The position numbers and the translations under genes were made by a program. Below, piece after piece: positions 22,112 through 31,639 of a stretch of 64,000 nt of DNA. This DNA is from Fomitopsis serialis. Lineage: Eukaryota > Basidiomycota > Agaricomycetes > Polyporales > Fomitopsidaceae. Position 1 is the stretch's first letter. Every line of letters starts with the position of its first letter. The DNA is taken from assembly GCF_022376445.1 (NCBI RefSeq), contig NW_025954979.1, positions 372,001-436,000 of the forward strand. The letters are read 5' to 3'. The notes beneath the pieces were generated by a model. It was not told the DNA's origin. It worked only from the letters and a program-made list of their open reading frames with translations, and searched no databases.

Positions 22112-22289
22112 ACATACTACTTATCAGCTTCCGAGTCTGCGCTAGCTAATAATCCCGGATCAGTAAATTAGATGTCTTCAGATCTAGAATCATAGCCTCT
22201 GCACGTCGCATAGCACACCAACACCACGCTTTCCACGACCTGCTCTGTGTTCTTTGAAACTCATAATACTTCCGTATATCAGCACAGAT

Positions 22290-22760
22290 CTCCGCCTACT
22301 CGTTTGTAATTTTGATTAACAGCTTTCTGAAGGCCTTTCCGCCCCGCTGCACCAAGTCCGTTTGTGCTTCCGACCGCGCGGCCTCCGTCGTGTTGAACGG
22401 GTAGTACTTATACATACGTTGATCTTGACGACACCGCCCGCGATCAGCTCGCAGAGCTCTCTCTCGTATTGTGGATCGTCTCTCCCGGCGTGATGACATT
22501 CTTGAATGCACTGCAAACGATCATCGATCAGCCATATAGGTCCTCGGTGCAGTCGGCTTCGTGCGAAGGTCGCAGTTGCTTCAAGTTCTTCTCGATCGGC
22601 TTGAGGGGCAGACAGAGCAGCACACAGCTCCAGATGCGACGCATTTCCGACGCAAACGATCATGCCAAGTTCCTCTGAATATACTTGAAGTTGTCCTCGA
22701 ACCTAACAAGCGTCCCAATAGTAAGCACAGAGTCCACAGCGACAGTGCAGACTGAACGGC
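22290..22760 (-). pseudogene. Truncated quinone oxidoreductase relic
   Basis: Homologous to the 3' third of the intact oxidoreductase at 25009-26376. Recognisable remnants include TIVCVGNAS-like coding (MIVCVGNAS), ELIAGGVVKINV, YYPFNTTEA, and the C-terminal SEAQTDLVQRGGKAFRKLL followed by IKITNE. Nothing corresponding to the N-terminal two-thirds (GroES-like domain, Rossmann core) is present, because homology stops at about 22750. It cannot make a working enzyme, and unlike other broken genes here the loss is not explained by single-base gaps. Confidence 0.75.
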
Positions 22761-22775
22761 ACCTAGGTCACTCAC

Positions 22776-22816
22776 CTTCTTTGAGCGGTATCAGCGTAAC
22801 TACGTTCCTCCACCAT
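22776..22816 (-). pseudogene. Orphan copy of zinc-finger paralogue 2 exon 1
   Basis: A 41-nt copy of the first coding exon of paralogue 2 (MVEERSYADTAQR against MVEEHSDADDTQR) with its donor gtgagt, but no downstream exons. It abuts the truncated oxidoreductase and marks the duplication junction. Confidence 0.65.
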
Positions 22817-23107
22817 ATGTTGCTGGGGGCATCCCAGTATAGATAACGGACAACACATAGCACGAGCCTGTCTGAGGCCGACTTGTAGCAGCACCGTGAC
22901 GGAGAAAGGCCCGGCGTGCGATGTAAATGAAGCTGGACGGAGGAGTGCACAATCGATTACTTACAAGACCATGATATCCTACAGCAACCCTACAGCGATG
23001 GTGGCCGCACTGTGGCTCAAGGCTGAAAATGGCATAAGTATTACATCAGATAGGGAAACGCGCAGTGCCTGTTATTGGTACCATACGCTATAGACGTAAG
23101 TGTCCCT

Positions 23108-24816
23108 TCATTTGCGCAGTCTCGCCGCTCGTCCTTCCAGGCCCGCTTTTATGATCATCCATTCGAGGGGGGTCACTTTCTTTGCATCACCTAAGCACGC
23201 CTGAAGGAAAGTCCATTGGTCCTTCAACTCGCACAGAACATCCAGATCTTCTCCCTTAACGACCCCAAAGTCACGGAAGGCGTCCGTCAGGTGAGCGAGC
23301 GGACGCTTCAGCTGGTTCAAGAACGTGTGTATGGGATCCGTTTCATCCACCTGCGATCGGCCTGGACCACTACCATTGGCTGTTGATGAGTTCAGGTTTT
23401 CCATGCCATCCGACTGCGAGGTCTGCGTGGCATCTGGCAGCGAACTTGGACCGGCAGCACTGCGTGAGGATAGGGGTGGGGTGGGGAGCCGAGAGATCAG
23501 TGTAGGATTCGATGAGTTCGTCGCACTGATGGTATTGAACATCGAGATCGACGATTGAGAGGGCTGCGGGCTGCGTTGCATTGGCTCGCTGCGTGGACTA
23601 CGCATGGCTGGCTCAGCATTGATCAACTCGAATTCCATATCCGAGTCATCTAACATACACGTCAGCACTGTGTGATCATAAAGATAGACACGAGTTGCAT
23701 ACATGCTTCCTCCTTGACCGGCAATTCCACCTCGACCTTCTCATCGACCTCGTCGATCTCGGCTCCTTCACCTTGGCCATAACTTCGATATCTAGCAGCA
23801 AATTCTCCACGTTGATGACATCACCAACTGTTCCGTCACGGTAGGCCTCATCCTCGTCGAGATCGTCGCCCGACTGGTTTTTGATCGCGTGCCAAATATC
23901 GGATCGGCTGAGGTTCATGTATTCGCCGATTTGGTGCACGGTGTATTCGTCTTTCCAGTACCCACGCACAAGGGCACGTTGAGTACGGGTCGTGTGCGGC
24001 CCACCGCGTCTAGCCAAAAGAAATGAGCGTAGTGGCGTCGAGATGGGCACGATACCCTCACCGAATGGGGCGCGTCGATTGCGTTGACGCACCAGATGGA
24101 CCAGAGCTAGGTGAAGCGCCATCCAGTACATATTCCGCATCGCTTGCCTGGTCAATGTCGGCTTCCGAAGGCGCACGCACATCAGCGCCACTCGTACCCG
24201 ACCCAATGCTACGAGACCGACGTGCGCCCGGTTCGTACCTGAGGACACGCCGCCGAGTATGCAGACGGCAGTCGATTTCCCTGCGACAGTGTTTCTGGAC
24301 AATAGTACATGGTGTCAGAACAAGCCCGTCGGACATCATGTGCTGCCTTACCCGCAAAGTGGAGGGTTCCGAAAACGATTTCCGGCACCGCGGACAGTTG
24401 AATTGAGAGGTCACCTTGTTCCGCTTCACAACCATTACTTGCCCATCCCATAGAAACGTAACCGTCGTAAACTTCTGGTGAACTCGACGGTAGTGCGTCC
24501 CTTTGCACTGATGCCAGACTCCGCAGCAGTACCCCGACACAGCCCTTCATAGGGATGGTGAGCGAGCTCTTCTTATTACAATACCTGTAAACTCACATGA
24601 TGTCCTGGGGAATGTGTTTGCTCCGTCGCGACTCGAGAGACGATGCACCAAAAGTTGAGAGGCGACGAGGTGACTAGTTGTGAGCAGGTTATCCTCTTCA
24701 ACCATGCGGTGGCTGAGTTGCAGAAGCCCCGAGCGAACACCGCCGGAGTCTGAATGTAGGGCGAGACCGTCACGCCGAAACACAACACTGAACTCAGCGA
24801 CGACGGATGGTACCAA
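23108..24816 (-). CDS. Zinc-finger/HTH/C-terminal helical domain protein, paralogue 4
   Basis: Best preserved of the finger-plus-HTH pair. Finger 1 region CCGVWHQCKGTHYRRVH, linker with DGQVMVVKR, finger 2 FNCPRCRKSFSEPSTLR joined by an intron to KHCRREIDCRL (C-x2-C-x12-H). A Ser/Gly/Ala linker leads across a clean intron (donor gtgagg, acceptor ggctag) to RRGGPHTTRTQRALVRGYW and the HTH-like YTVHQIGEYMNLSRSDIWHA. Then an acidic segment, a Ser/Pro linker and the C-terminal domain RPLAHLTDAFRDFGVV, EDLDVLCEL, DQWTFLQACL, EWMIIKAGLEGRAARLRK. The start at 24816 (MVPSVVAEF) is a guess: the first exon joins the finger exon one base out of phase. The gene lies directly 3' of the oxidoreductase, same strand. 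Confidence 0.65.
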
Positions 24817-25008
24817 TGCACGGGAGACTCTGCGCCAGCCAATCCCATCAGCAAGTCAGATACGTCTTCACAACTTCTGCGCATGCACACCACATAATCA
24901 CCACACACCAACGCCTCGCATCCAACGACCTGCCCCGTCTTCATTCGTATTCGTAGTAGTACATCTTAGATTAGTATGCATCCGCACGTCTGCTCAGATC
25001 TTATCCGC

Positions 25009-26376
25009 CTACTCGTCTGCGATCTTGATAATCAACTTTCCGAAAGTCTTTCCACCCCGCTGGGCTAGGTCCGTCTGTGCTTCCCGCGCACCTTCCGTCG
25101 TGAAGGGGTATTCCTTGTATATGTTGATCTTGGCGACACCGCTCGCGATCAGCTGGAAGAGCTCTGTCCCGTATTGGAGCGACTCTTCCGGAGTGACGAT
25201 GTAGTTAATTGCACTGCGAAGGATGATAAATTAGCTATGTAGATCCTCGGTGCAGTGGGCTACGTACGAAGGCCGCAGCAGCTTCAAGTTCTTCTCGACC
25301 AGCTTGAGGGGTGGGAAAGGCGGCACAGCTCCGGATGCATTTCCGACGCAAACGATCGTGCCTTTCCTCCGAATAAACTTAAATCGTCCTCGAACCTACA
25401 AACGTCCCAAAGTAAGCATCGAATCTACAGCTACAGCAGCAACAACGCACGTATCCTTCCCAACCCCATCGTAGATGACATGCACGCCCTCTCCTTCGTA
25501 ATCTCGAGCACACGGTCAACAGTGTTCTCCACGGGGTAGAGGATGACGTGGTCCGCGCCGTGCTGCTTCGCAATGTCCGCCTTCTCCTGCGTCGATGTCG
25601 TGCCGATCACGATCGCGCCGCGGTGCTTGGCCAACTGGGCGAAGAGCAGACCGAGCCCGCCGGCGACGGTGTGCACGAAGACGTAGTCGCCCTTCTTGAC
25701 GTCATATGACTCCGTGATAAAAGTTAGGGCAGTGAGGCCTATAGGTGGACCCATAAGCGAACGGATGACATGCGCGTGGCTTGGTGGAGTACCTTGCAGC
25801 AGGGCAGCACCTGCGGTGATGAGAGAGACATTGTTGGGTACTGCAAAGACCTTGACCCATGGAACGGACGCATACTCTGCATGTGCTGCAGAGGTGAACT
25901 GCATGGGGACGTATAAGACACTGCCGACTGATAATGAACGAGTAGACTCACTATAGCCACCCTGTCCCCGACCTTCAATCCGCGCTTCTTGTACTGCTTG
26001 TCATTCAGCACCTTCTCATCTGTGGGAAGAGCCGCGATGGTGCCCGAGGCCTCTTGCCCAAGCGTGAGAGGGAACGACTTCGCCGGGTAGAGACCCTTCC
26101 TGGATCGCCGAAGCAGTTCAGCTCGAGAGTAACATCGTTGGTTGCTGTGGCATCACCTGAAGTAGGTGTCGATGAAGTTGACACCGCCATAGTTGACCTA
26201 CACAGGAGGAACAACGGGCATCAGTGACCAGTCCCTGTATCAACAGACGATCGACGCACCTTAACGATGACATTCCCAGGTACATGCTCGGGGAAGGGTA
26301 CGGCCTCCTTGTTGATGACATCGACCTCTCCATTCTTGTTGATCGCAATCGCCTGGATCGTCTTCGGGAAAGACAT
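25009..26376 (-). CDS. ZTA1: NADPH:quinone oxidoreductase, zeta-crystallin type
   Basis: Cytosolic medium-chain dehydrogenase/reductase that reduces quinones with NADPH, without catalytic zinc. The start at 26376 gives MSFPKTIQAIAINKNGEVDV. Then come a GroES-like segment (PEHVPGNVIVKV, NYGGVNFIDTYFR across an intron, TLGQEASGTIAA), KVGDRVAI, EYASVPWVKVFAVP, LTALTFITESYDV, the nucleotide loop HTVAGGLGLLFAQLAK, GTTSTQEKADIAKQHGADH, HVIYDGVGKDT, KGTIVCVGNASGAVPPF and the C-terminal REAQTDLAQRGGKTFGKL ending in ADE. This is the family's usual length. One T is missing from the run at 25381-25383. The 3' third has a duplicated relic at 22290-22760. A TATA box precedes the gene. Confidence 0.9.
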
Positions 26377-26502
26377 GGTTCGAGCTATCGGCGTGGCCGA
26401 AAGATGGCGGAGGACTTGTTGAGTACGAAGGGTAGTTGGTCCGCTCGCGATAAAGACTTGAGCGACGTGATCATCGGCGACCCGTGACGGGCCTGCTTCG
26501 GG

Positions 26503-26509
26503 TTTTATA
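26503..26509 (-). promoter_or_regulatory. TATA box of the quinone oxidoreductase gene
   Basis: TATAAAA on the minus strand, 127 bases upstream of the start codon at 26376. Confidence 0.6.
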
Positions 26510-29000
26510 CTCATGCAGACGAGAGTTCATCGGAGGGCAGTTATGACGAAGCGTTGTCGCCATTCTTCACCACGAAACGCGATGTTTCTCAGCCAGGCTT
26601 CTCGGCAAGTGGTTCGTGTGGAAGTCCGTCGGATCGGGTTGGCACAGGGTTAGCAAGTGTTTGAATCTAGACCGTACGACCGTTGAAGATGCACAAATGC
26701 GAGGTAAGTTTGGTAGAGTGGACATGGTAAGTCAGTTGGACTGCAGCTAGTGAGGCGACGGCGTGTAAGGAGGTGTAAGGTGGCAGGATTGGTTGGATGT
26801 ACTTGAAGTTGTAGAGTCGGTTGAACATGCAGATCGCAGTGGTAGCCGAGAGACGTTTGGCGCGCACACGCCTCCTCTCCTCATCCCAACCCCAATCTGT
26901 CAATGAGACATCCTCATGGAATGTGAATTTGGATTTAATGTGAACGACCCCTTCACCGGCCGCTATGTACGTCGACTTTCGTCTAAACATGTGTGCGTGT
27001 CCTTTACGCCGTACATGACGTTTGATTAAATATTTAAGTGAGCTATGGGACGACTGAACTTCGGCAAAACCGCTGCGTACGTGCCAATGGGCAGAGAACG
27101 CTGCAGCGATGTCCAGAGACAGGCTACTGACGAGACGTCAGGAGAGGGCGCAACAGAGCCTCGCCTGAGCGGTAAGTTCAGCACGCACAAAGTACTAGTA
27201 CACACGATTCAAACCTCACGCGCACGTTGAAGGTAGACCGAACGTACAGCCTCCACGCCTGCACCGTGACCTTCACAAGTCCCAGCATCATCCTGCCCTC
27301 CCTACCCCCCGATACTCCATCTCAAAGAGGTCCGATTGGTCGTCCAGATGTCTCCTGTAACCCGCACGACCAGGACGGCGATCCGACTGCGCGCTCAGGA
27401 CCATCATCCTCCACAGCTCGCGGACGGCATCGAAGCACGACCGTCCAAGGCACGAAGAGACCATGCACCACGCCAGGGCTGCGAAACTTTATTCACAACC
27501 GTAAGTGTCTGGATTGCAAGTTAGGCTGGAGGGAGGATTCACAGGATGAACCCGAGCAGGGCGACGACGAAGAGGAAGCCGGAATTATCGTGGCTTGAAG
27601 GCTGCATCTTGAACGACATACTCCTAGTCGTCGGGAGGTGTGGGCGATGGGCAGACCTTGCCAGCTTCCACCAAACCAAGGTCCAGTCTCAGCGAGAACG
27701 ATGTCGGTGGCTGGAGCAAGGCTCCTGAAGCGCTGTAAGTCGAAGGATGTCGATGAGCGCTTGAGCGCTGAGCGGACCGGGCGGTTCAGCAAGTCCTCCT
27801 CACCAACTAATACGCTAGGGCGGCGTTCGTCACTTTTCAGCACAACCAAATATTCACCAGTAGTTAATCCCGCCAAAGGCCGCTAGTAGCCAATGCTGTC
27901 CAGAGCCGGAGATGGTCCAGAGTCATGTCATATCAGCAGCTGTACTTTACACGGTGGTCAGACATACAAGGGGTCCCGCAGCATATGGAGTTGGACAGGA
28001 CGCGACGCTCGTGCATGTCGGACGGGAGCCAGTTATAGCAAATACCAGCAATTCCTGTACTGGTGGGACTTTCAACGTGTGCTCCGGAAATTATCTCGCC
28101 GGTAATAGACACCTGTTGCCGCAGGAATACGCATACCACTGCGAATCCGACAGAGGAGGCTCTTCGCGTCCATATTGCCTGTACCAGTGTCTCGGTGTGG
28201 CCGGAGTTGGCGAGCAGCGTCGGAAGCGAGTTGTTACATCTCCGGGACATTCAGAGCGAGTCTCTGCCAAATGTCAATGGTTCAAATGACTTGTCCTACA
28301 CACCGCAACCCCGCTGTTCTCTGTGCGCTTCGCTCGGAGAAACCGCTGCAATACACTGGCAATACAGCGCGTTCCTGAATCTCAGCTGGCCTTGTACGCG
28401 CTCGGCCTGATATTCAAAGCATAAGTACCGGAGCAAGGGAGTCCGGGAATCTGATACGCACCTGTGACTTCGCGTTTGGGTCACTGTGTGATACAGCGAC
28501 CCGACGCAGTCCTGTCTGCATTTACAATGGCACCATGATTCACATCGCGATCCGTCGTGACCGTTAATCGCAAGAGCGACGCCGGTGGCGTCGCCGCAGA
28601 GGATTAATACCATCTCCGGAGGATGACATGGGACGTACATGAACTCCCCCGCTCGCTACGCGTATTTCTACCGTTTAGGGGCATGAAGTCGCGTAAAGAC
28701 GCGTCAAGGCAATGTCGACACGCCAAAAAGAGGTGTGTGGGTCGCCGAAAGGACAAGGACCCGCGCGGCTCGGCCTCCAGACTCCGCTGGGCTCAAACAG
28801 CCTGCGCAGAGCTAGCCAGGTTGGGCTGCAACAGCGAATGCTTTGTGCTCTGGACGTGGGTGACCTCCGGAGGGTGCTAGTGCGAGGATGTGGCCGTCCG
28901 AAACGCGTAGTGAGGAGACGGAGGCATGGCGGAGACTGCAGATGCGGGCGCGTGCCTGTCAGCCGCAGCGATACGGCAACGATATGGCCACCAGCGGCTC
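26510..29000. other. Long region without a recognised gene
   Basis: About 2.5 kb. Several open frames exist (minus 26667-26990, 27493-27876 and 28296-28640; plus 27227-27598), but none shows a domain, signal peptide or convincing intron chain. The plus frame ending DDEEEAGIIVA near 27598 follows a good donor site (gtaagt at 27509) and could be a small gene. A membrane protein on the minus strand is possible but unproven. Confidence 0.4.
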
Positions 29001-29011
29001 ACCGCAACCAG

Positions 29012-29077
29012 CTCCTCCCTCTTCCAACTCCTCCTCCCTCCACCTCCTCCCCCCTCCAGCAGGCCTCCTTGCGCTCA
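29012..29077 (+). promoter_or_regulatory. CT-rich tract upstream of the kinase
   Basis: About 65 bases of almost pure pyrimidine on the coding strand (repeated CTCCTCC and CCACCTCC), about 190 bases before the kinase ATG. Such tracts are common in fungal core promoters and 5' leaders. Confidence 0.45.
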
Positions 29078-29262
29078 TTCTTCTCCTCGACAGCTGCACT
29101 TGCTCTATCGTTGTTTGCCGACGGAGGCTATTTGCTCCTCTGATCACTGGTTCTCACCGTGACTCCGACTGCACGCGCACGATCGCATTGCTATCACCAA
29201 TTCATCTTAGCATCCCGATACGACTTTCACAAGCGCAGTGCGCTGGCTGAAAAGGATAGGAT

Positions 29263-31388
29263 ATGGTGAGTATTTTCTCCTTGCTCATGTCGCGATCTAT
29301 GTTTCTTGTGCGGTTGGTTCAACTCGCGTGCAGGACTCCCACCACCAGGATCCGGAGGAGTTCTACGTGAAGCAAGACAGGATCGGTGCGTATTGTTCTA
29401 TGCAGAGTTGCCGCTTTACAGGTCTCTTGACACGTCTTGAACACGTTGGTGCAGGCAAGGGATCGTTCGGAGAGGTGTACAAGGGGTGCGTTCATCTAGC
29501 CGTGCCGTAGACGACTGACCTCAACCGAACCTTCACGACACGCAGATACGACAAACGCACTCAAAAGACCGTGGCCATTAAGATCATCGACTCGAGAGTG
29601 CTGAAGACGAGATTGAGGACATTCAGCAGGAGATCCAGATCCTCTCCCAGCTCGACTCTCCGCATGTCACCAAATACCACGGATCCTTCCTCAAGGGCTC
29701 GCACTATGGATCGTCATGGAGTGAGCGATCTTTTCGACAATCATTAACCACTCGATCTGACATACCCCCAGATACTGTTCCGGCGGCTCATGTTCTGACC
29801 TTGTAAGCGGTTGATGCTCTGTACTGCGATCGGGTTGGACCTGACGCCCCGTATTCAGATGAAACCGGGAGTGTTTCGAGAAGAATACATCGCGATCATT
29901 GTGAGGGAGCTGTTGAAGGGTCTTGAGTATCTTCATACCGAGGGAAAGCTTCATCGAGATATCAAAGGTGCGTCCCGCAGTATGTCTAGGTCGTTCAGGT
30001 TTTCACCTCGTGCCCATGATAGCTGCGAATATTCTCTCTCTGCAGGTGGAGACGTCAAGCTAGCTGACTTTGGTGTCTCTGGTCAATTGTCGGGCACACT
30101 TTCGGCCAAGAAGAACACCTTCGTCGGCACGCCATACTGGATGTCGCCCGAGGTCATCAAGCAGAGCGGCTACGACCACAAGGCGGACATCTGGTCTCTG
30201 GGTATCACCGCTATTGAGCTCGCGAAGGGTGAACCGCCGTACGCGGAGCTGCATCCAATGAAGGCACGTAGCATGCAGGTACGCCAGAAGAAGACTTGAA
30301 GACCTGACGTCGTTCCTGCAGGTTCTATTTTTGATTCCGAAGAACGCGCCCCCGACATTGGAGGGTCCCTTCTCCAAGATGTTCAGGGAATTCGTGTCGT
30401 ACTGCCTCCAGCGTGATCCCCGAGACGTAGGTGCGCCTACCTCTTCGAGTACTTCGCCGTTGACGAGAACGGCCTGAACCAGCGCCCGTCTGCCCGGGAC
30501 CTGCTGAAGCACAAGTTCGTCCGCATGGCGAAGAAGACGAGCTATCTGACCGAACTCATCGAGCGACACGAGCGATGGAAGGCCGAGGGCGGCGAGCGCG
30601 TAGAGGAGGAAGAGCGGCAGCACGTCGAGGACATGTGAGCTCCGTTCCCTCCCCCCTCCAATCTTTTACTGTGTTTGTGGTGGCTGACTCCATTCCACAC
30701 AGCGCTAACAGCGATCCAGAGGACCTATGGGATTTCGGAACTGTGCGGCACGCGGGCACCGTCGGACGTGCCCAGACAAGCTCCATAAAGGTGTCCGGCC
30801 CACCGCTGACATGGGAGAACAACGGCACGACGCGCTCAGATGATTCAGAGGGCTCAGGCTCGGGCGGCAGCTTGACGTTCTCCCGAGGGGCCTGTCCGGG
30901 ATCACTGAGGCGACGACCGTCAGCAGCAAGACGAGCTCCCGCCCCTGCCCGCGTCAAATCCATCGACGCCGCGCAAGTTTGACCAACAGGCGACGATACG
31001 CAACGGCTCGGTTGCGGCGGCCGTCAAAAAGGAGCCGTCGGACGAGTATGATGACGATTATGAAGATGAACCGAATGGATATGTGGCTGGGGCAGCGAAT
31101 GGGCGGCCGCCGGTTGACGACGAGTTGCCCGACACCACTATGCTGGACTCGGTGGTACTGCCTGCGATTGCGTCGGTGCGTCATCCGCGTTGAGTTGTCA
31201 TGTCAATGTGCCTGACGATGTGGATTGCGATGTAGCTGTTCCCGCGAGTATCCACCCAGGAAGCAAGAGTGGCCCTCAGCGCCCTCCAGCGCGCGTTCAC
31301 CGAGGCTGAGCGCATCATTCCTGGAGTCACCATGGAACTGATTAATGAGGTAGTCGACTCTGTCGAGCATGTGGAAGATGACCGATGA
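29263..31388 (+). CDS. GCK-III Ste20-family serine/threonine kinase (MST3/YSK-like; Kic1/Nak1/Don3 relative)
   Basis: Cytosolic kinase; relatives act upstream of NDR kinases in polarity, septation and cell separation. Exon 1 contributes only ATG (29263-29265). Exons 29334-29385 and 29455-29485 give [18 protein letters not shown] and the Gly loop [11 protein letters not shown]; exon 4 starts at 29546 with the VAIK lysine. Then follow [27 protein letters not shown], the catalytic loop [30 protein letters not shown] (GCK-type activation segment), and [16 protein letters not shown]. The C-terminal tail ends [20 protein letters not shown], the GCK-III dimer and Mo25-type tail. Five one-base run deletions (for example 29591, 29704 and about 30036) break the frame. 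One intron (30264-30321) has a GC donor. Confidence 0.92.
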
Positions 31389-31639
31389 ACAGCATCCTTG
31401 TACCTGTGTACTATGCACACTGGCTATGTCTTTGTCTCAACATGATATCCCTGCAACCTTCCCGGACATTAATCATCCTACCACGTCTCAACGCGGCACG
31501 TATATCTAGCCAGCAGACCCCTGTCCCACCGTGTCTCATGTATCATCACAGCTGCTTTCTTGCAATCCCTCCCATCGTAGCTACCACCAGCAATATACCA
31601 TAGGCATATCGTACAGATAATACAAGGCATCTCATATGC

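Larger units (their letters stand above)
19972..22750. repeat. Segmental duplication, copy 1 (left)
   Basis: Matches 22771-25440 collinearly and in the same orientation: paralogue-2 exon 1, its upstream region (for example the shared CACCATATGTTGC and GGCCCGGCGTGC stretches), paralogue 3 against paralogue 4, and the 3' part of the oxidoreductase. Divergence by eye is moderate, with many small indels, so the event is old. The left end lies in intron 1 of paralogue 2 and the right end inside the oxidoreductase. Confidence 0.75.
22771..25440. repeat. Segmental duplication, copy 2 (right)
   Basis: Collinear partner of 19972-22750. This copy contains zinc-finger paralogue 4 and the 3' end of the intact oxidoreductase, and begins with the orphan exon 1. 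Confidence 0.75.

Noticed and set aside
28712..29260. Pro/Ser/Leu-rich open frames just before the kinase
   Set aside because: They run through the CT-rich promoter or leader tract and match nothing; composition alone explains them.
29263..31388. Kinase as a pseudogene because of five frame breaks
   Set aside because: Every break is a one-base loss in a run, all catalytic motifs are intact, and the same error type occurs in PRP22; an error in the sequence is the simpler explanation.
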